In this document: positions 8,790 to 18,136 of the stretch, in pieces
Layout: each line of letters begins with the position of its first letter
Numbering within the stretch: position 1 is the stretch's first letter
Assembly: GCF_007004725.1 (NCBI RefSeq)
Contig: NZ_ML660169.1
Coordinates: forward strand, 62,001 to 126,000
Length of the DNA stretch: 64,000 nt
Source: Aliikangiella coralliicola
Lineage (GTDB): Bacteria > Pseudomonadota > Gammaproteobacteria > Enterobacterales > Kangiellaceae
Direction of reading: 5' to 3'
The notes under the pieces: model-generated
The model's database searches: none
What the model was told of the DNA's origin: nothing
The model's input: only the letters and a program-made list of their open reading frames with translations
Made by a program: the position numbers and the translations under genes

Positions 8790-10184
8790 TTATCCTAACA
8801 ATATGTTGATTAACTTCACACCGAAGAAACTATCCAAAACAGTAACGAGGAAAATAAGCCCTAACAGTAGCGGACAGATATAACTCAATGCAAAGTTGAC
8901 ATAAGACTGCAACCAGCTTCCTTTTAAGTGCGAATCACCGTGAGTTAACTCTTCGTTAAAATTCTCTTTTTTCCAGACATAGATCGTGAACACTGCAATT
9001 AAAAATCCACCGAGTGGTAAAAATAGGTCATTAGCAATTAAACCGACAAAGGTCATGAAATCTAATGTCCCAGTTCCTGGTAAACTCGCAAACTTACCAA
9101 GCGCTTCCACCGCACCATTTGACAACAATGATGGTATTCCAACAGCAAAAATAATCAGTGCAACAATCCAGGTTGCTTTTGAACGCTCAATTTTATGCTC
9201 ATCAACCATATAAGAGGTAGGAACTTCAAGTAATGAGATAGTTGAAGTAAATGCCGCAAACGATAACAACAAGAAGAAGAGTCCGCCAATAACGACCCCT
9301 AAAGTACTGCCAAGAGATTCGAATACACCCGGTAAAGTAATAAAAATTAATCCAGCTCCACCATCGGTTTCAATTCCCTGTGAAAATACAAACGGGAAAA
9401 TCATGAATCCAGCTAATACCGCAACCCCGACATCAGTTAGCGTAATTAAAGACGCGGAACTAACAATATTATCTTCTCGATTAACGTAACTTCCGTAAGT
9501 AATCAATGCCCCCATCCCCAGAGACAATGAGAAAAATGCCTGGCCTAACGCGGAGTAGACTACCTGACCGGTTATTTGGCTAAAATCTGGAACCAGGTAA
9601 AACTTCAGCCCTTCGACGGCATTGGGTAACGTCATGGCATAAATGATTAAACAAAGAACCATTATGAAAAGTGTTGGCATTAAAATCTTGGCAGCTCTTT
9701 CAATCCCACCGGAAACCCCTCGAGACACAACGAAGGCTGTACCGCCCATAAACAGAATACTGTAAAGACCAACGGAGATATAATCAGCGGTAAAATCGCC
9801 AAACATCTTACCAATGCCAAAATTACCAGTAACCATTTCGACAAAGTAACCTAGCGCCCAAGCCGCGACAACATTATAAAACGAGAGTATCAGGACACCA
9901 CTCGTCAAACCTAGATAGCCGATAAACGCCCATTTGTGATACCCAAGCGCTTTGAACGCCCCAACAGCATTACGACGAGTTTTTCGCCCTATTGCAATTT
10001 CGGCAACCAAAACAGGAAAACACAGCACAAAGCAACACGTTAAATACAAGACAACAAAAGCAGCACCGCCCCCTTGTCCTACTTCAAAGGGAAACTTCCA
10101 GATATTACCCAAACCAACAGCGGAACCTGCCGCTGCCAGTATAAAACCCATTCTTGTACTAAATCCGCCACGCTGAACCGCCAT
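8790..10184 (-). CDS. Sodium-dependent transporter, NSS/SNF family
   Basis: 464 residues, about twelve membrane segments. The family hallmark is at the N terminus: RMGFILAAAGSAVGLGNIWK, with the Na+-binding GSAVGLGN, followed by FPFEVGQGGGAAFV. NSS proteins (LeuT, TnaT, MhsT) bring amino acids into the cell with Na+. The start ATG has AAGGA seven bases upstream. It is read toward the amidohydrolase genes and divergently from the isoaspartyl peptidase, which fits uptake of amino acids released outside the cytoplasm. Confidence 0.92.
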   Translation of the reverse strand: MAVQRGGFSTRMGFILAAAGSAVGLGNIWKFPFEVGQGGGAAFVVLYLTCCFVLCFPVLVAEIAIGRKTRRNAVGAFKALGYHKWAFIGYLGLTSGVLILSFYNVVAAWALGYFVEMVTGNFGIGKMFGDFTADYISVGLYSILFMGGTAFVVSRGVSGGIERAAKILMPTLFIMVLCLIIYAMTLPNAVEGLKFYLVPDFSQITGQVVYSALGQAFFSLSLGMGALITYGSYVNREDNIVSSASLITLTDVGVAVLAGFMIFPFVFSQGIETDGGAGLIFITLPGVFESLGSTLGVVIGGLFFLLLSFAAFTSTISLLEVPTSYMVDEHKIERSKATWIVALIIFAVGIPSLLSNGAVEALGKFASLPGTGTLDFMTFVGLIANDLFLPLGGFLIAVFTIYVWKKENFNEELTHGDSHLKGSWLQSYVNFALSYICPLLLGLIFLVTVLDSFFGVKLINILLG

Positions 10185-10268
10185 TTTTTATCCTTCTTTG
10201 TTATAAGTATTGGTTGGTTATGGCAAGTCACTCGCGATCTAACGAATCCATTGCCAAAATGCCCTAAA

Positions 10269-10310
10269 TTCCTCATGAGACCACAGATTGTATGGTCTCG
10301 ACAAGAGGAA
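10269..10310. promoter_or_regulatory. Extended inverted repeat between divergent genes
   Basis: TTCCTC (10269-10274) pairs with GAGGAA (10305-10310), and inside it GAGACCA (10277-10283) pairs with TGGTCTC (10293-10299) around a nine-base loop. It lies between the NSS transporter and the divergent isoaspartyl peptidase gene, so it could be a shared operator or a leader hairpin. No T run follows. Confidence 0.4.
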
Positions 10311-10430
10311 TAATGCAAATTTTTATTCTCGTCTGATCAGAGTGCTTAAGAGAATTCTATCAATCGTTGCAATTGACCCAGCTTAAAGGTAGTTTTAGGC
10401 AAACCTGACCGCAGACAATAGACCGATTTC

Positions 10431-11546
10431 ATGCGTATTAACAAAACTTTTCTCTTTTTATTGATGCTAGTGAGTGCAAATACCTTGGCTGATAACAACA
10501 AAAACCTTAAAAGTAATACCGCCAAAGGCAATATTGCCATTGCAATTCACGGTGGTGCGGGAACAATTTTAAAGGCCAATATGACGCCTGAGCTTGAAAA
10601 AGCTTACCACGCAAAGTTGGCGGAAGCCCTTAAGGCTGGTTATCAGGTGTTGAAAACAGGCGGCTCAAGCGTGAATGCGGTGCAAGCCGCGATTGTCATT
10701 ATGGAAGACTCCCCTTTGTTTAATGCCGGTAAAGGTGCGGTATTTACCCATGACAAAACCAATGAGTTAGACGCTTCTATTATGGAGGGTAAATCCCTTA
10801 ACGCCGGTGCAATATCGGGCGTATCAAGAATAAAAAACCCCATTAAGTTGGCTACTTTGGTGATGAATAACTCGAAGCATGTCATGCTGAGCGGCCAAGG
10901 TGCAGAAGAGTTTGCCAACAGTCAGTCTGTTGAACTGGTTTCCTCAGACTATTTTCATACCGATCGTCGTTGGAACCAACTATTAAAGTTGTTAAAAGAT
11001 GAGCCCGACTCATTCAAGCTATCCGAAGATAAAGATGATAAACATGCTCAGCAAAGTAAAAACCCTCAAGATTTGAACAACGAACACAGTGCAAAAACAG
11101 CTCAATTAACTCAGTGGCCAGATGATGATAAGTTCGGCACCGTTGGAGCGGTGGCCCTGGATCATTCGGGAAATCTTGCTGCGGGAACTTCGACCGGCGG
11201 TATGACCAACAAAAAATTTGGTCGTATTGGTGATTCGCCGATTATCGGCGCGGGAACTTACGCAGACAACCAGGCCTGCGCAATATCAGCCACCGGACAC
11301 GGCGAGTACTTTATTCGCGCCGCAGTCGCCCATGATATTTGTGCCAGAGTGAAATACAAGAAGGTATCTCTACAACAAGCGGCAGATGAAGTCATACAAG
11401 AAAAACTCAAAGCGATGCAGGGCGATGGTGGTATTGTCGGCATGTCACCAACCGGCGAGCCAGTGTTTTCTTTTAATTCCTCAGGAATGTACCGTGGTTA
11501 CATCGATAAAAACGGCAAAATATTCACGGCTATTTACCAGCACTAA
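10431..11546 (+). CDS. Isoaspartyl peptidase / type III L-asparaginase
   Basis: 371 residues, Ntn-hydrolase family. A signal peptide (FLFLLMLVSANTLAD) exports it. The alpha subunit begins AIAIHGGAGTI and carries NAGKGAVFT; the autocleavage site is G-T in KFGTVGAVALD with the nucleophile Thr at residue 237, followed by GTSTGGMTNKKFGRIGDSPIIGAGTYAD, which contains the substrate-binding residues. The family removes beta-aspartyl residues from damaged peptides and hydrolyses asparagine. The linker before the cleavage site (about 195-230) is Lys/Asp-rich, as in other precursors. Export plus neighbouring amino-acid transport suggests scavenging of extracytoplasmic peptides. Confidence 0.92.
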   Translation: MRINKTFLFLLMLVSANTLADNNKNLKSNTAKGNIAIAIHGGAGTILKANMTPELEKAYHAKLAEALKAGYQVLKTGGSSVNAVQAAIVIMEDSPLFNAGKGAVFTHDKTNELDASIMEGKSLNAGAISGVSRIKNPIKLATLVMNNSKHVMLSGQGAEEFANSQSVELVSSDYFHTDRRWNQLLKLLKDEPDSFKLSEDKDDKHAQQSKNPQDLNNEHSAKTAQLTQWPDDDKFGTVGAVALDHSGNLAAGTSTGGMTNKKFGRIGDSPIIGAGTYADNQACAISATGHGEYFIRAAVAHDICARVKYKKVSLQQAADEVIQEKLKAMQGDGGIVGMSPTGEPVFSFNSSGMYRGYIDKNGKIFTAIYQH

Positions 11547-11627
11547 AAGCAATGACGTGGCAGTGCAAATATAACTTAAATTAAACTTTTAGGTGCATTT
11601 GCTGCTGTCCCGCGAAACGACCTCAAA

Positions 11628-12641
11628 CTAAAAGATATCAGTCAAAAGCACGCCAATGCCTAATCTGGAAGTGGAGTGATCATAGTCGATAAGACTCTCG
11701 CCATAACCATGAAAATATTGAGCGTAGCCTTTAAATCGTTTGCCCATTGGGAAAGTCCAATCTAATTGAATCGCGCCACGGTTATCAGAGCGTAAGTTAT
11801 TACGTAACATGATTCCAAAGGTCTGAGTATCCCAACGATACAAACTCGTGAATTCAAAGTACCCCATGTATTTATGAATATCAGGGTTATCGTCTCCATC
11901 TGCCTGATTGGGTTCAGTTTTTCTGTCTTCCGGAATTCTATACCAGGGCTTAAACATAAAAATCCAGTCGTTATTTTCCCACACAAACTGAGCATAAAGC
12001 CTGTTCCAGCTTCGGGACAGTGGTTGAGAACGACCGTTTGATTGGTGCTCGATGCCGATGACATTAACCAGATTAGTCCATTCACCCACCTTGAAATCAT
12101 TCATAAAACCATAAAAAATCTCTGGCTGATAATTTGTTTCTCGAAATGGTGATGAAACCTCACTGTTATACATTTGCCAATAAGACTGGATGGTAAAGCC
12201 AAAAAATAGAACGTCTTTTTTCTGGAATAACGATTCGGCTAATGGCGCTTTAAAACTCAGTTGAAACTTCGCCTCGAAGTTATCTAATTCAGCATCGCCG
12301 GCCAAATTCTCAAATGGAGAAGCATTCGGATTATTAACGTAACTGATCGGGAGGAGATAATTGCGCTTATGGGGTGTAATAACAGCAGGATTATCTCGAG
12401 TCTGCTGTTCCTGAACAATTCGCTTCTCTAACGCCGATAACTCTCTTTCCTGAGTATTTTTCTGTTCAGTAACCTGTTGTTTACAAAAAGCTTTAATCTC
12501 ATCGACGGTAAGATTCTTATCAGACTCCTCGATTTTCTGGATATAACACTCTCTGGTAGCCTCTGAAATTTCGGTCGCAATCGCGTTTTTGGTAGTTAGT
12601 CCCAAGAACACTATCAACATAATAAAGTGAGATTGTTTCAT
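11628..12641 (-). CDS. pldA: Outer membrane phospholipase A1
   Basis: 337 residues with a signal peptide (FIMLIVFLGLTTKNAIA). The catalytic set is His199, Ser201 and Asn213 in IEHQSNGRSQPLSRSWNRLY; the spacing equals that of E. coli OMPLA (H142/S144/N156). A C-terminal aromatic residue (TDIF) and alternating hydrophobic strands fit an outer membrane beta-barrel. It hydrolyses phospholipids that reach the outer leaflet when the membrane is damaged. Before the barrel, residues about 25-85 are charged and coiled-coil-like, longer than in the enterobacterial enzyme. Convergent with the isoaspartyl peptidase gene, divergent from the next gene. Confidence 0.9.
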   Translation of the reverse strand: MKQSHFIMLIVFLGLTTKNAIATEISEATRECYIQKIEESDKNLTVDEIKAFCKQQVTEQKNTQERELSALEKRIVQEQQTRDNPAVITPHKRNYLLPISYVNNPNASPFENLAGDAELDNFEAKFQLSFKAPLAESLFQKKDVLFFGFTIQSYWQMYNSEVSSPFRETNYQPEIFYGFMNDFKVGEWTNLVNVIGIEHQSNGRSQPLSRSWNRLYAQFVWENNDWIFMFKPWYRIPEDRKTEPNQADGDDNPDIHKYMGYFEFTSLYRWDTQTFGIMLRNNLRSDNRGAIQLDWTFPMGKRFKGYAQYFHGYGESLIDYDHSTSRLGIGVLLTDIF

Positions 12642-12685
12642 TATATATATGGTTTTTCTTCTAATACTTTTCTATAGTCTTAAGA

Positions 12686-12699
12686 GTAGCAAATGCTAC
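12686..12699. promoter_or_regulatory. Short palindrome in a divergent promoter region
   Basis: GTAGCA-AA-TGCTAC is a perfect 6-2-6 inverted repeat between pldA and the divergent small gene at 12745. It may be an operator; nothing else supports this. Confidence 0.25.
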
Positions 12700-12744
12700 A
12701 ACACAAACTCGTTTTTTGGGAATCGTTGTATAAAGGAGTTGCAT

Positions 12745-13131
12745 ATGTCAATTCAACAAATTCCAACAATTTTGAAGACTATGAGTCCTCAATTTAAGGA
12801 ACAAAATGCAATTAAAATCACTTCATCGCAATACGATATGATGAAGGAAGTTATTCAGGACTATTGTCGCACACATGACGCTCCGCGCCTATATGGAATT
12901 TTGGGCCGGATTAACCGCCGCATGAAACAGGCCAACAACCCTCACCTCTGGCAAACGGAGTTTGAGTATTTCGCTTCCAGCATGATGGAATCACTCAAAG
13001 AAAACCGTTATTGCCGCGATGACGACACTATTGATGATATTAATGAAATCTTCTCTCGTCGCAACAATGATTCGTTACCAGGTAACAATCGGCATAATGA
13101 CAAATCTCAAATATTAAGCATATTCGGCTAG
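12745..13131 (+). CDS. Hypothetical cytosolic protein, 128 residues
   Basis: The start ATG at 12745 has AAAGGAG eight bases upstream, a strong ribosome site; an earlier in-frame start at 12649 would place this site inside the gene and is unlikely. The protein is hydrophilic and probably alpha-helical, with no signal peptide or membrane segment. The conserved-looking core is DYCRTHDAPRLYGILGRINRRMK followed by HLWQTEFEYFASSMMES, with an acidic, Asn-rich tail. I do not recognise a family. It stands alone between pldA and an SDR gene. Confidence 0.7.
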   Translation: MSIQQIPTILKTMSPQFKEQNAIKITSSQYDMMKEVIQDYCRTHDAPRLYGILGRINRRMKQANNPHLWQTEFEYFASSMMESLKENRYCRDDDTIDDINEIFSRRNNDSLPGNNRHNDKSQILSIFG

Positions 13132-13385
13132 ACTTTTTGGTCTGGGCATTATTGCTTAACGAATAAAAAACAGTTTAACCAATCGCTCTCCATTTAAGCT
13201 CAATTTAAATGGAGAAAATTTTTGCGCTTCGTTATCTGCGTTTCATAATTGCACGCAACGAACAAGTCGAATTGCGCCAGCAAGCTACCACCAGCTTTTA
13301 TACTACTCTGCTGAATGCTAACGCTATGCGAGCACTTCAATTAACTGCTACAATTGCGCCAAATTAATCATCGAAAGAAACCGCT

Positions 13386-14144
13386 ATGTCATTTGAAAAT
13401 ACCATTGCCGTCGTTAGTGGCGGGGCATCAGGCCTTGGCTTAGGTGTCATTAATCGAATAGTCGAACAAGGTGGCAAAGCCGCTATTCTGGATATCAATA
13501 CTGAGCAAGGAGAAGCTGTTGCCGCTCAACACCCTGAGCAATTAATGTTTATTAAAACTGATATTAGCAATGAGCAAGAGGTTGACGCCGCGGTTGACCA
13601 AGCCGTTGAAAAATTTGGAAAAATTAATCTGGCAGTGGGCTGTGCCGGTATATTAGGCGCAGGACGTTTGATCAGCAAGAAAGGCCCTATGCCCGCTTCA
13701 TACTTTCAAAAAGTAATTGATATTAACTTAATGGGAACATTCCTGCTAACCCGCGCAGCGGCGAAACATATGCATGACAATCAACCGGAAAGTGGCGAAA
13801 GAGGCGTGATTGTTCACACGGCTTCAATTGCTGCATTTGAGGGGCAGTTCGGTCAAGTTGCATATTCTGCGACTAAATCTGCAATCGTTGGAATGATGTT
13901 GCCGTTGGCGAGAGAGTTTTCTAAGTCAGGCATTCGCTGTATGGCCATTGCCCCAGGCAGTTTCGAAACACCGATGATTGCTGACGTTCCCGATGACATT
14001 CGCGAGCAACTTTGCGCAACGGTTCCCTTCCCTTCTCGTTTTGGCAAAGCCGAAGAGTTCGCCCAACTGGTTCAGCAAATTGTTGAAAACCAAATGTTAA
14101 ACGGAACTGTGATTCGTCTGGATGGTGCTGCTCGACTGCAATAA
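13386..14144 (+). CDS. Short-chain dehydrogenase (type II hydroxyacyl-CoA dehydrogenase-like)
   Basis: 252 residues. The Rossmann cofactor motif GGASGLGLG lies near residue 12, with Asp-38-like acidic residue after the second strand (ILDINTEQ) pointing to NAD rather than NADP. The catalytic Ser is in VHTASIAAFEGQFGQ and the YxxxK is YSATKSA. Length and the ending NGTVIRLDGAARLQ closely resemble HSD17B10-type 3-hydroxyacyl-CoA dehydrogenases, which oxidise branched or straight hydroxyacyl-CoA. The gene is single, and the tandem repeat at 14143 begins within its stop codon. Confidence 0.87.
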   Translation: MSFENTIAVVSGGASGLGLGVINRIVEQGGKAAILDINTEQGEAVAAQHPEQLMFIKTDISNEQEVDAAVDQAVEKFGKINLAVGCAGILGAGRLISKKGPMPASYFQKVIDINLMGTFLLTRAAAKHMHDNQPESGERGVIVHTASIAAFEGQFGQVAYSATKSAIVGMMLPLAREFSKSGIRCMAIAPGSFETPMIADVPDDIREQLCATVPFPSRFGKAEEFAQLVQQIVENQMLNGTVIRLDGAARLQ

Positions 14145-14187
14145 CTGTCACCGTGAAAACAGTTATGGTGAAAACTGTCACTGTGAA
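14143..14187. repeat. Three 15-base tandem repeats after the SDR gene
   Basis: Units AACTGTCACCGTGAA, AACAGTTATGGTGAA and AACTGTCACTGTGAA follow one another exactly, starting in the SDR stop codon. Units one and three differ at one base. Typical of replication slippage. Confidence 0.75.
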
Positions 14188-14200
14188 GTGAGTCGGTGCG

Positions 14201-15259
14201 TTAAAATGGAATATTAAGTTGCCGACTCATTTTTTGACGATTTTTTTCGGGAAATCGAATACCAATCCCGAGAAGCCTGATGGGATCGGGATATTGGTCA
14301 CGTAATCGTTTAAACAATGCCAGTAATAATTTCACGTCTAACCCCTGAGATATGGATTCCGCAGTATGAAGCCTGAATTTATCGGTTTTAATTTTGACGT
14401 AAACTTTCCTGATTTGCTCCGCGTTACCAACACGTTCCAGCCGCCTGGATAAACTGGAGACCAGTTTAAGCAATTGGTTTTCGCAGTCATCCCATCGGCT
14501 GATATTTTCCTCAAAAGTTGTTTCTACACTCACCGACTTTCTTGACGAGTGCGGTTTTACCTTCCTCGGATCGATCCCCCGGCACAAATCAAAAAGATAT
14601 TTGCCGGTTTTGCCGAATTTGTTGATTAGCAGCTTTAGCTCTACCTTTCTCAACTCGCCGCAGGTCAGTATGTCCATTGCTTCAAGTTTTGCCGACATCA
14701 CCTTACCAACACCGTGAAGCTTTTTAACCGGCAGAGTTTCGATAAAATCCATTTCTTCTTCCGGTAATATCACTTTCAATCCTGCGGGCTTATTCCAATC
14801 ACTAGCAATTTTCGCCAGGAATTTACAGGTCGCGACACCGGCTGATGCTGTTAAGTTGGTTTTATCAAATATCTCCTGACAGATTGCTTGTGCAATCCAG
14901 GTAGCACTTCCATGACAATGGGGAGAGTCGGTTGTATCGAGATAAGCTTCATCGAGGGATAAAGGTTCAACAAGTTCGGTATATTGATGAAATATTTTGC
15001 GAATTTTTTGTGACTCATCTTTGTACTTCGACATACTCGGTTTTACAAAAACCAAATCAGGACAAAGTCTAGCCGCCTGGGCTGAAGGCATTGCAGAATG
15101 AACACCAAAGCGGCGCGCTTCATAGTTGCAAGTCGCAATGACACCGCGCGAATGGGGCCGTCCACCAACAGCGACAGGCAGATTGGCTAAGCTTGGGTCG
15201 TCTCTTTGCTCAATTGCAGCGTAAAAGCAATCCATATCAACATGAATAATCTTGCGCAT
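14201..15259 (-). CDS. dinB: DNA polymerase IV
   Basis: 352 residues, the usual length. The first catalytic Asp and steric region are in IIHVDMDCFYAAIEQRDD; the second catalytic acidic pair is in EPLSLDEAYLD; ETLPVKKLHGVGKVMSAKLE is the thumb helix-hairpin-helix; the little-finger domain runs from about 240 to the end. Pol IV is the Y-family polymerase that bypasses lesions, notably N2-dG adducts, with low fidelity. The C-terminal clamp-binding peptide is probably QLNIPF. The leader contains the 16-base repeats at 15305, and no clear LexA box was seen there. Confidence 0.95.
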   Translation of the reverse strand: MRKIIHVDMDCFYAAIEQRDDPSLANLPVAVGGRPHSRGVIATCNYEARRFGVHSAMPSAQAARLCPDLVFVKPSMSKYKDESQKIRKIFHQYTELVEPLSLDEAYLDTTDSPHCHGSATWIAQAICQEIFDKTNLTASAGVATCKFLAKIASDWNKPAGLKVILPEEEMDFIETLPVKKLHGVGKVMSAKLEAMDILTCGELRKVELKLLINKFGKTGKYLFDLCRGIDPRKVKPHSSRKSVSVETTFEENISRWDDCENQLLKLVSSLSRRLERVGNAEQIRKVYVKIKTDKFRLHTAESISQGLDVKLLLALFKRLRDQYPDPIRLLGIGIRFPEKNRQKMSRQLNIPF

Positions 15260-15304
15260 TGGACCTGCTGACGTATTTATTATTTAGCTAAGATCTAATT
15301 AATA

Positions 15305-15352
15305 AAAGTACTAACTAATCAAAGTACTAATTAACTAAGACACTAATTGTAT
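15305..15352. repeat. Imperfect 16-base tandem repeat upstream of dinB
   Basis: AAAGTACTAACTAATC is followed by AAAGTACTAATTAACT and by a weaker third copy AAGACACTAATTGTAT. It lies in the dinB leader. Confidence 0.55.
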
Positions 15353-15465
15353 AAGTAGCTATAATATCACTTTTTAAGATAGTGAGAAGTAATTCTTAGA
15401 TTGAATTGGTGGTATTAAGCAAGAAATCGATATTTTTTTGGCAAAATAAAGCTGAGCAGCGGTCG

Positions 15466-16803
15466 CTACAAGGGAATATTGACTTTAAACCAGGCTCCCC
15501 CCAGATCACTATCGTCAATTTGAATATCTCCCTGGTAGGTTTTTATAATATCCATCACTATCGAAAGCCCCAATCCTTGACCTTCGGCTTGTTGATCAAG
15601 TCGTTTACCTCGATCCAGAATGAGTTTACGCTTCTCGGCAGGAACTCCCGGCCCATCATCTTGAACGCTCAGTAATAACTCCTCGAGGTTTGAACTAATA
15701 TCAATTATCACTTTAGACGCCGCCCACTTGCAGGCATTATCTGCAAGATTTCCAACCAACTCCATCAAGTCCCCCTGCTCGCCGGGGAAAAATGTCTCGC
15801 TGCCAACATTAGCGTCAATGGAAATATTTTTAGCGGCATGAACTTTTCGCAACGCGTCGATTATTTTATTCGCTTCAGGTTCAACCATCGACTTTCGACG
15901 CATGGTTTGACCCGCAGTAACCACTGAGCGGTTTAACTGGTATCGAACAATGTCGTTGATCCTTTCCACCTGCTTTATCAATTGTGTCTGCTGTTGAGAA
16001 TCAGGGAAGTTTTGTAGCTCGCTATTTATGACCGCTAAGGGGGTTTTTAAACTATGGGCGAGGTTGCCCAAAGTGTCTCGGTAGCGCTGTTTTTGTAATG
16101 CCTCACTTTTCAGCAGCAGGTTAACGCTGGTGGTCAAAGGTGCGAGTTCCTTTGGAAACTCTCCTTTTACTCGATCAGCATCACCACCACTAATTAACTC
16201 AATTTGCTGTTGCGCGTCTTTCAATGGGTTAAGTGAAATATTGAGCGCAAACACCAACACAAAAATCAGAACAAACATGGTTATCCATAACCAGGTGGCT
16301 ATTTCCCTTTTATACTCCCTGACCTGCGCACTCAAGATTGACTGTTTTTCGCCAATCAAAAAAAGATACTCACCTTCCATCTCATTTTCATGTTCCCAAA
16401 CAATCCTGTCCCCAATCCAGAACATCGCGCGCCCATCGAGCGTCGACTCGGTTAACTTTTGCAAGGAATAGTTCAGAGAGATATCGGGAAGCACCGCATA
16501 AGTGTCGCTAGAGCGAGAGCGCCAGATTAAATCACCGTCAACATCGAGTACATAAGCAACCAACCCCGAATTGAGATGGTTGAGCTGATCGTTTCTGAGT
16601 ATTTCTGGAATTGTTAATTGCGCATCCCTGTCTTCAGCAACCGCCATGAGGGCGTATATTTGCGCAGTTAGGCTCTCTTGAATTCGAGCTTTGCTTGCGC
16701 TGGTGTAAGCTGTTTTAGTAACTAGATAAATAATTGAAAAAGCTAGCATAAGCACCAAAGCACTCACAATACTCATTCGTCTTTTTAACGACCAGCTTTT
16801 CAT
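15466..16803 (-). CDS. PhoQ-like sensor histidine kinase
   Basis: 445 residues. First membrane segment at about 12-32 (MSIVSALVLMLAFSIIYLV), a periplasmic sensor of about 130 residues, a second membrane segment (WLWITMFVLIFVLVFALNI), HAMP, then the His box LGNLAHSLKTPLAVI and ATPase boxes: NLADNACKWA (N), DDGPGVP (G1) and GQGLGLSIV (G2). PhoQ-type kinases sense Mg2+, antimicrobial peptides or pH; the acidic patch is not conspicuous here, so the stimulus is uncertain. The gene follows the response regulator by eight bases in the same transcript, with the PepSY gene first. Confidence 0.88.
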   Translation of the reverse strand: MKSWSLKRRMSIVSALVLMLAFSIIYLVTKTAYTSASKARIQESLTAQIYALMAVAEDRDAQLTIPEILRNDQLNHLNSGLVAYVLDVDGDLIWRSRSSDTYAVLPDISLNYSLQKLTESTLDGRAMFWIGDRIVWEHENEMEGEYLFLIGEKQSILSAQVREYKREIATWLWITMFVLIFVLVFALNISLNPLKDAQQQIELISGGDADRVKGEFPKELAPLTTSVNLLLKSEALQKQRYRDTLGNLAHSLKTPLAVINSELQNFPDSQQQTQLIKQVERINDIVRYQLNRSVVTAGQTMRRKSMVEPEANKIIDALRKVHAAKNISIDANVGSETFFPGEQGDLMELVGNLADNACKWAASKVIIDISSNLEELLLSVQDDGPGVPAEKRKLILDRGKRLDQQAEGQGLGLSIVMDIIKTYQGDIQIDDSDLGGAWFKVNIPL

Positions 16804-16811
16804 AAAATAGC

Positions 16812-17492
16812 TCAGGAAACGTATTCAGGGTTTAATCGATACCCCTGGCCTCGCAATGTCTGAATCAACTTTAGATTTTGGTCAGGATCAATTTTCTTAC
16901 GTAGTCGCCCGACAAAAACTTCTAAAACATTGCTGTCACGATCAAAATCCTGCTCATAGATATGTTCTGTTAGCTCAGTTTTTGAGACAACTTTTTTGGG
17001 ATTTAAAAATAAATATTCAATGACTTTATATTCATAGGCCGTCAAATCGATCACAGAACCGTTTTTAGTCACAGATTGCGCCATCGTATCCAATTCAATA
17101 TCAGCAAACTTAATTGTCGGCGAGGCAAACCCAGCACTTCGACGCAACAACGCATTGCAGCGTGCGAGCAATTCTTCAAATTGAAATGGCTTAGCCATGT
17201 AATCATCTGCGCCAGTGGATAAACCTTCCACCTTATCCTGCCAGGAATCTCTAGCGGTAAGTACAATGACCGGTAGTTGATTGTCTTGTTCGCGCAACTT
17301 AGCAATCATTTCCAAACCAGACATACCAGGAAGACCGATATCAACGACGGCAATATCGAGCGGGTATTCCGATGCAGTAAAAAGTCCGTCTTCTCCATTT
17401 TCAGCGGCTTCTGTGGCGTAACCCGCATTTTTAAAGGAGGCGACAAGGTTTTCTCTAAGACGTAACTCGTCTTCAACAATAAGTACTTTCAT
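16812..17492 (-). CDS. PhoP/OmpR-family response regulator
   Basis: 226 residues. Receiver domain with acidic pair VEDE, phospho-acceptor Asp in VVDIGLPGMSG, Thr in VLTARDSW and Lys in YMAKPFQ. The winged-helix output domain ends with VLEVFVGRLRKKIDPD and IQTLRGQGYRL. It pairs with the kinase downstream (eight-base gap) and with a PepSY-like protein upstream, an arrangement often seen for PhoPQ-like systems in this class. Confidence 0.92.
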   Translation of the reverse strand: MKVLIVEDELRLRENLVASFKNAGYATEAAENGEDGLFTASEYPLDIAVVDIGLPGMSGLEMIAKLREQDNQLPVIVLTARDSWQDKVEGLSTGADDYMAKPFQFEELLARCNALLRRSAGFASPTIKFADIELDTMAQSVTKNGSVIDLTAYEYKVIEYLFLNPKKVVSKTELTEHIYEQDFDRDSNVLEVFVGRLRKKIDPDQNLKLIQTLRGQGYRLNPEYVS

Positions 17493-17497
17493 GGTAA

Positions 17498-17764
17498 TTA
17501 TCTACAGGCTTTGATGGATATGTTCTTGATACGTTTTTCGCCGACTAATACTCTGACTTTATATTCAGAGTTTTTTCCTTTGCGCTTTAATTTGACACTA
17601 ACAACTTTACCGCCAGTTTTCTTTTGCGCTTTCTTAACCGCATCCTTACTTGTAATGAGTCGACAATCTTGCGCTTTAGCGCGGACACTTTCTTGTGCAT
17701 TGACATTGAATCCCATTCCTGTAAAAAGAAAAAGAATGGTTACTAAGATTCTGAGTTTGCACAT
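17498..17764 (-). CDS. Small exported PepSY-like protein
   Basis: 88 residues from the ATG at 17764; a longer frame reaches 17911 but the natural start follows from the signal peptide MCKLRILVTILFLFTGMGFNVNAQ. The mature part (ITSKDAVKKAQKKTGGKVVSVKLKRK) has the PepSY pattern of small periplasmic proteins encoded next to two-component systems. Its stop lies five bases before the response regulator, so it is cotranscribed. It may modulate the kinase sensor domain; this is inference from context. Confidence 0.7.
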   Translation of the reverse strand: MCKLRILVTILFLFTGMGFNVNAQESVRAKAQDCRLITSKDAVKKAQKKTGGKVVSVKLKRKGKNSEYKVRVLVGEKRIKNISIKACR

Positions 17765-18136
17765 AAGTTTCTCGGCTTCAATAAGTTCAGTTTTATTTGC
17801 TTGGTTTAGCTGAAAAAGTACTGCTACTACACATTTTAACAGCGACTCTATCAGTCTGTAACGGTTGAGACAAGGGACAATTGCTAATCTTACCTTACTT
17901 ACCTTAAGCAAATGTTAAACCAAGCTTAACGTCAACTAGCTGAACTCTAACTGAACTTTGCGGAAAGTGCCGCCCGGCTCTGGTTTTATCCATCGGTAAG
18001 CAGCAAAAGCCTGAAAATTCAGAGACTATGATGAACGAAAAGGCAGCCGAAAGAAATGTTCATCGATAATGACCCAGCGGTGGATTCACCGTCTGGATAG
18101 AAAGACATCTGGATAAGATTGGTCAAATACGATTAG

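Noticed and set aside
13853-14181. Minus-strand frames over the SDR 3' end
   Set aside because: Shadows of the SDR coding sequence and the 15-base repeat.
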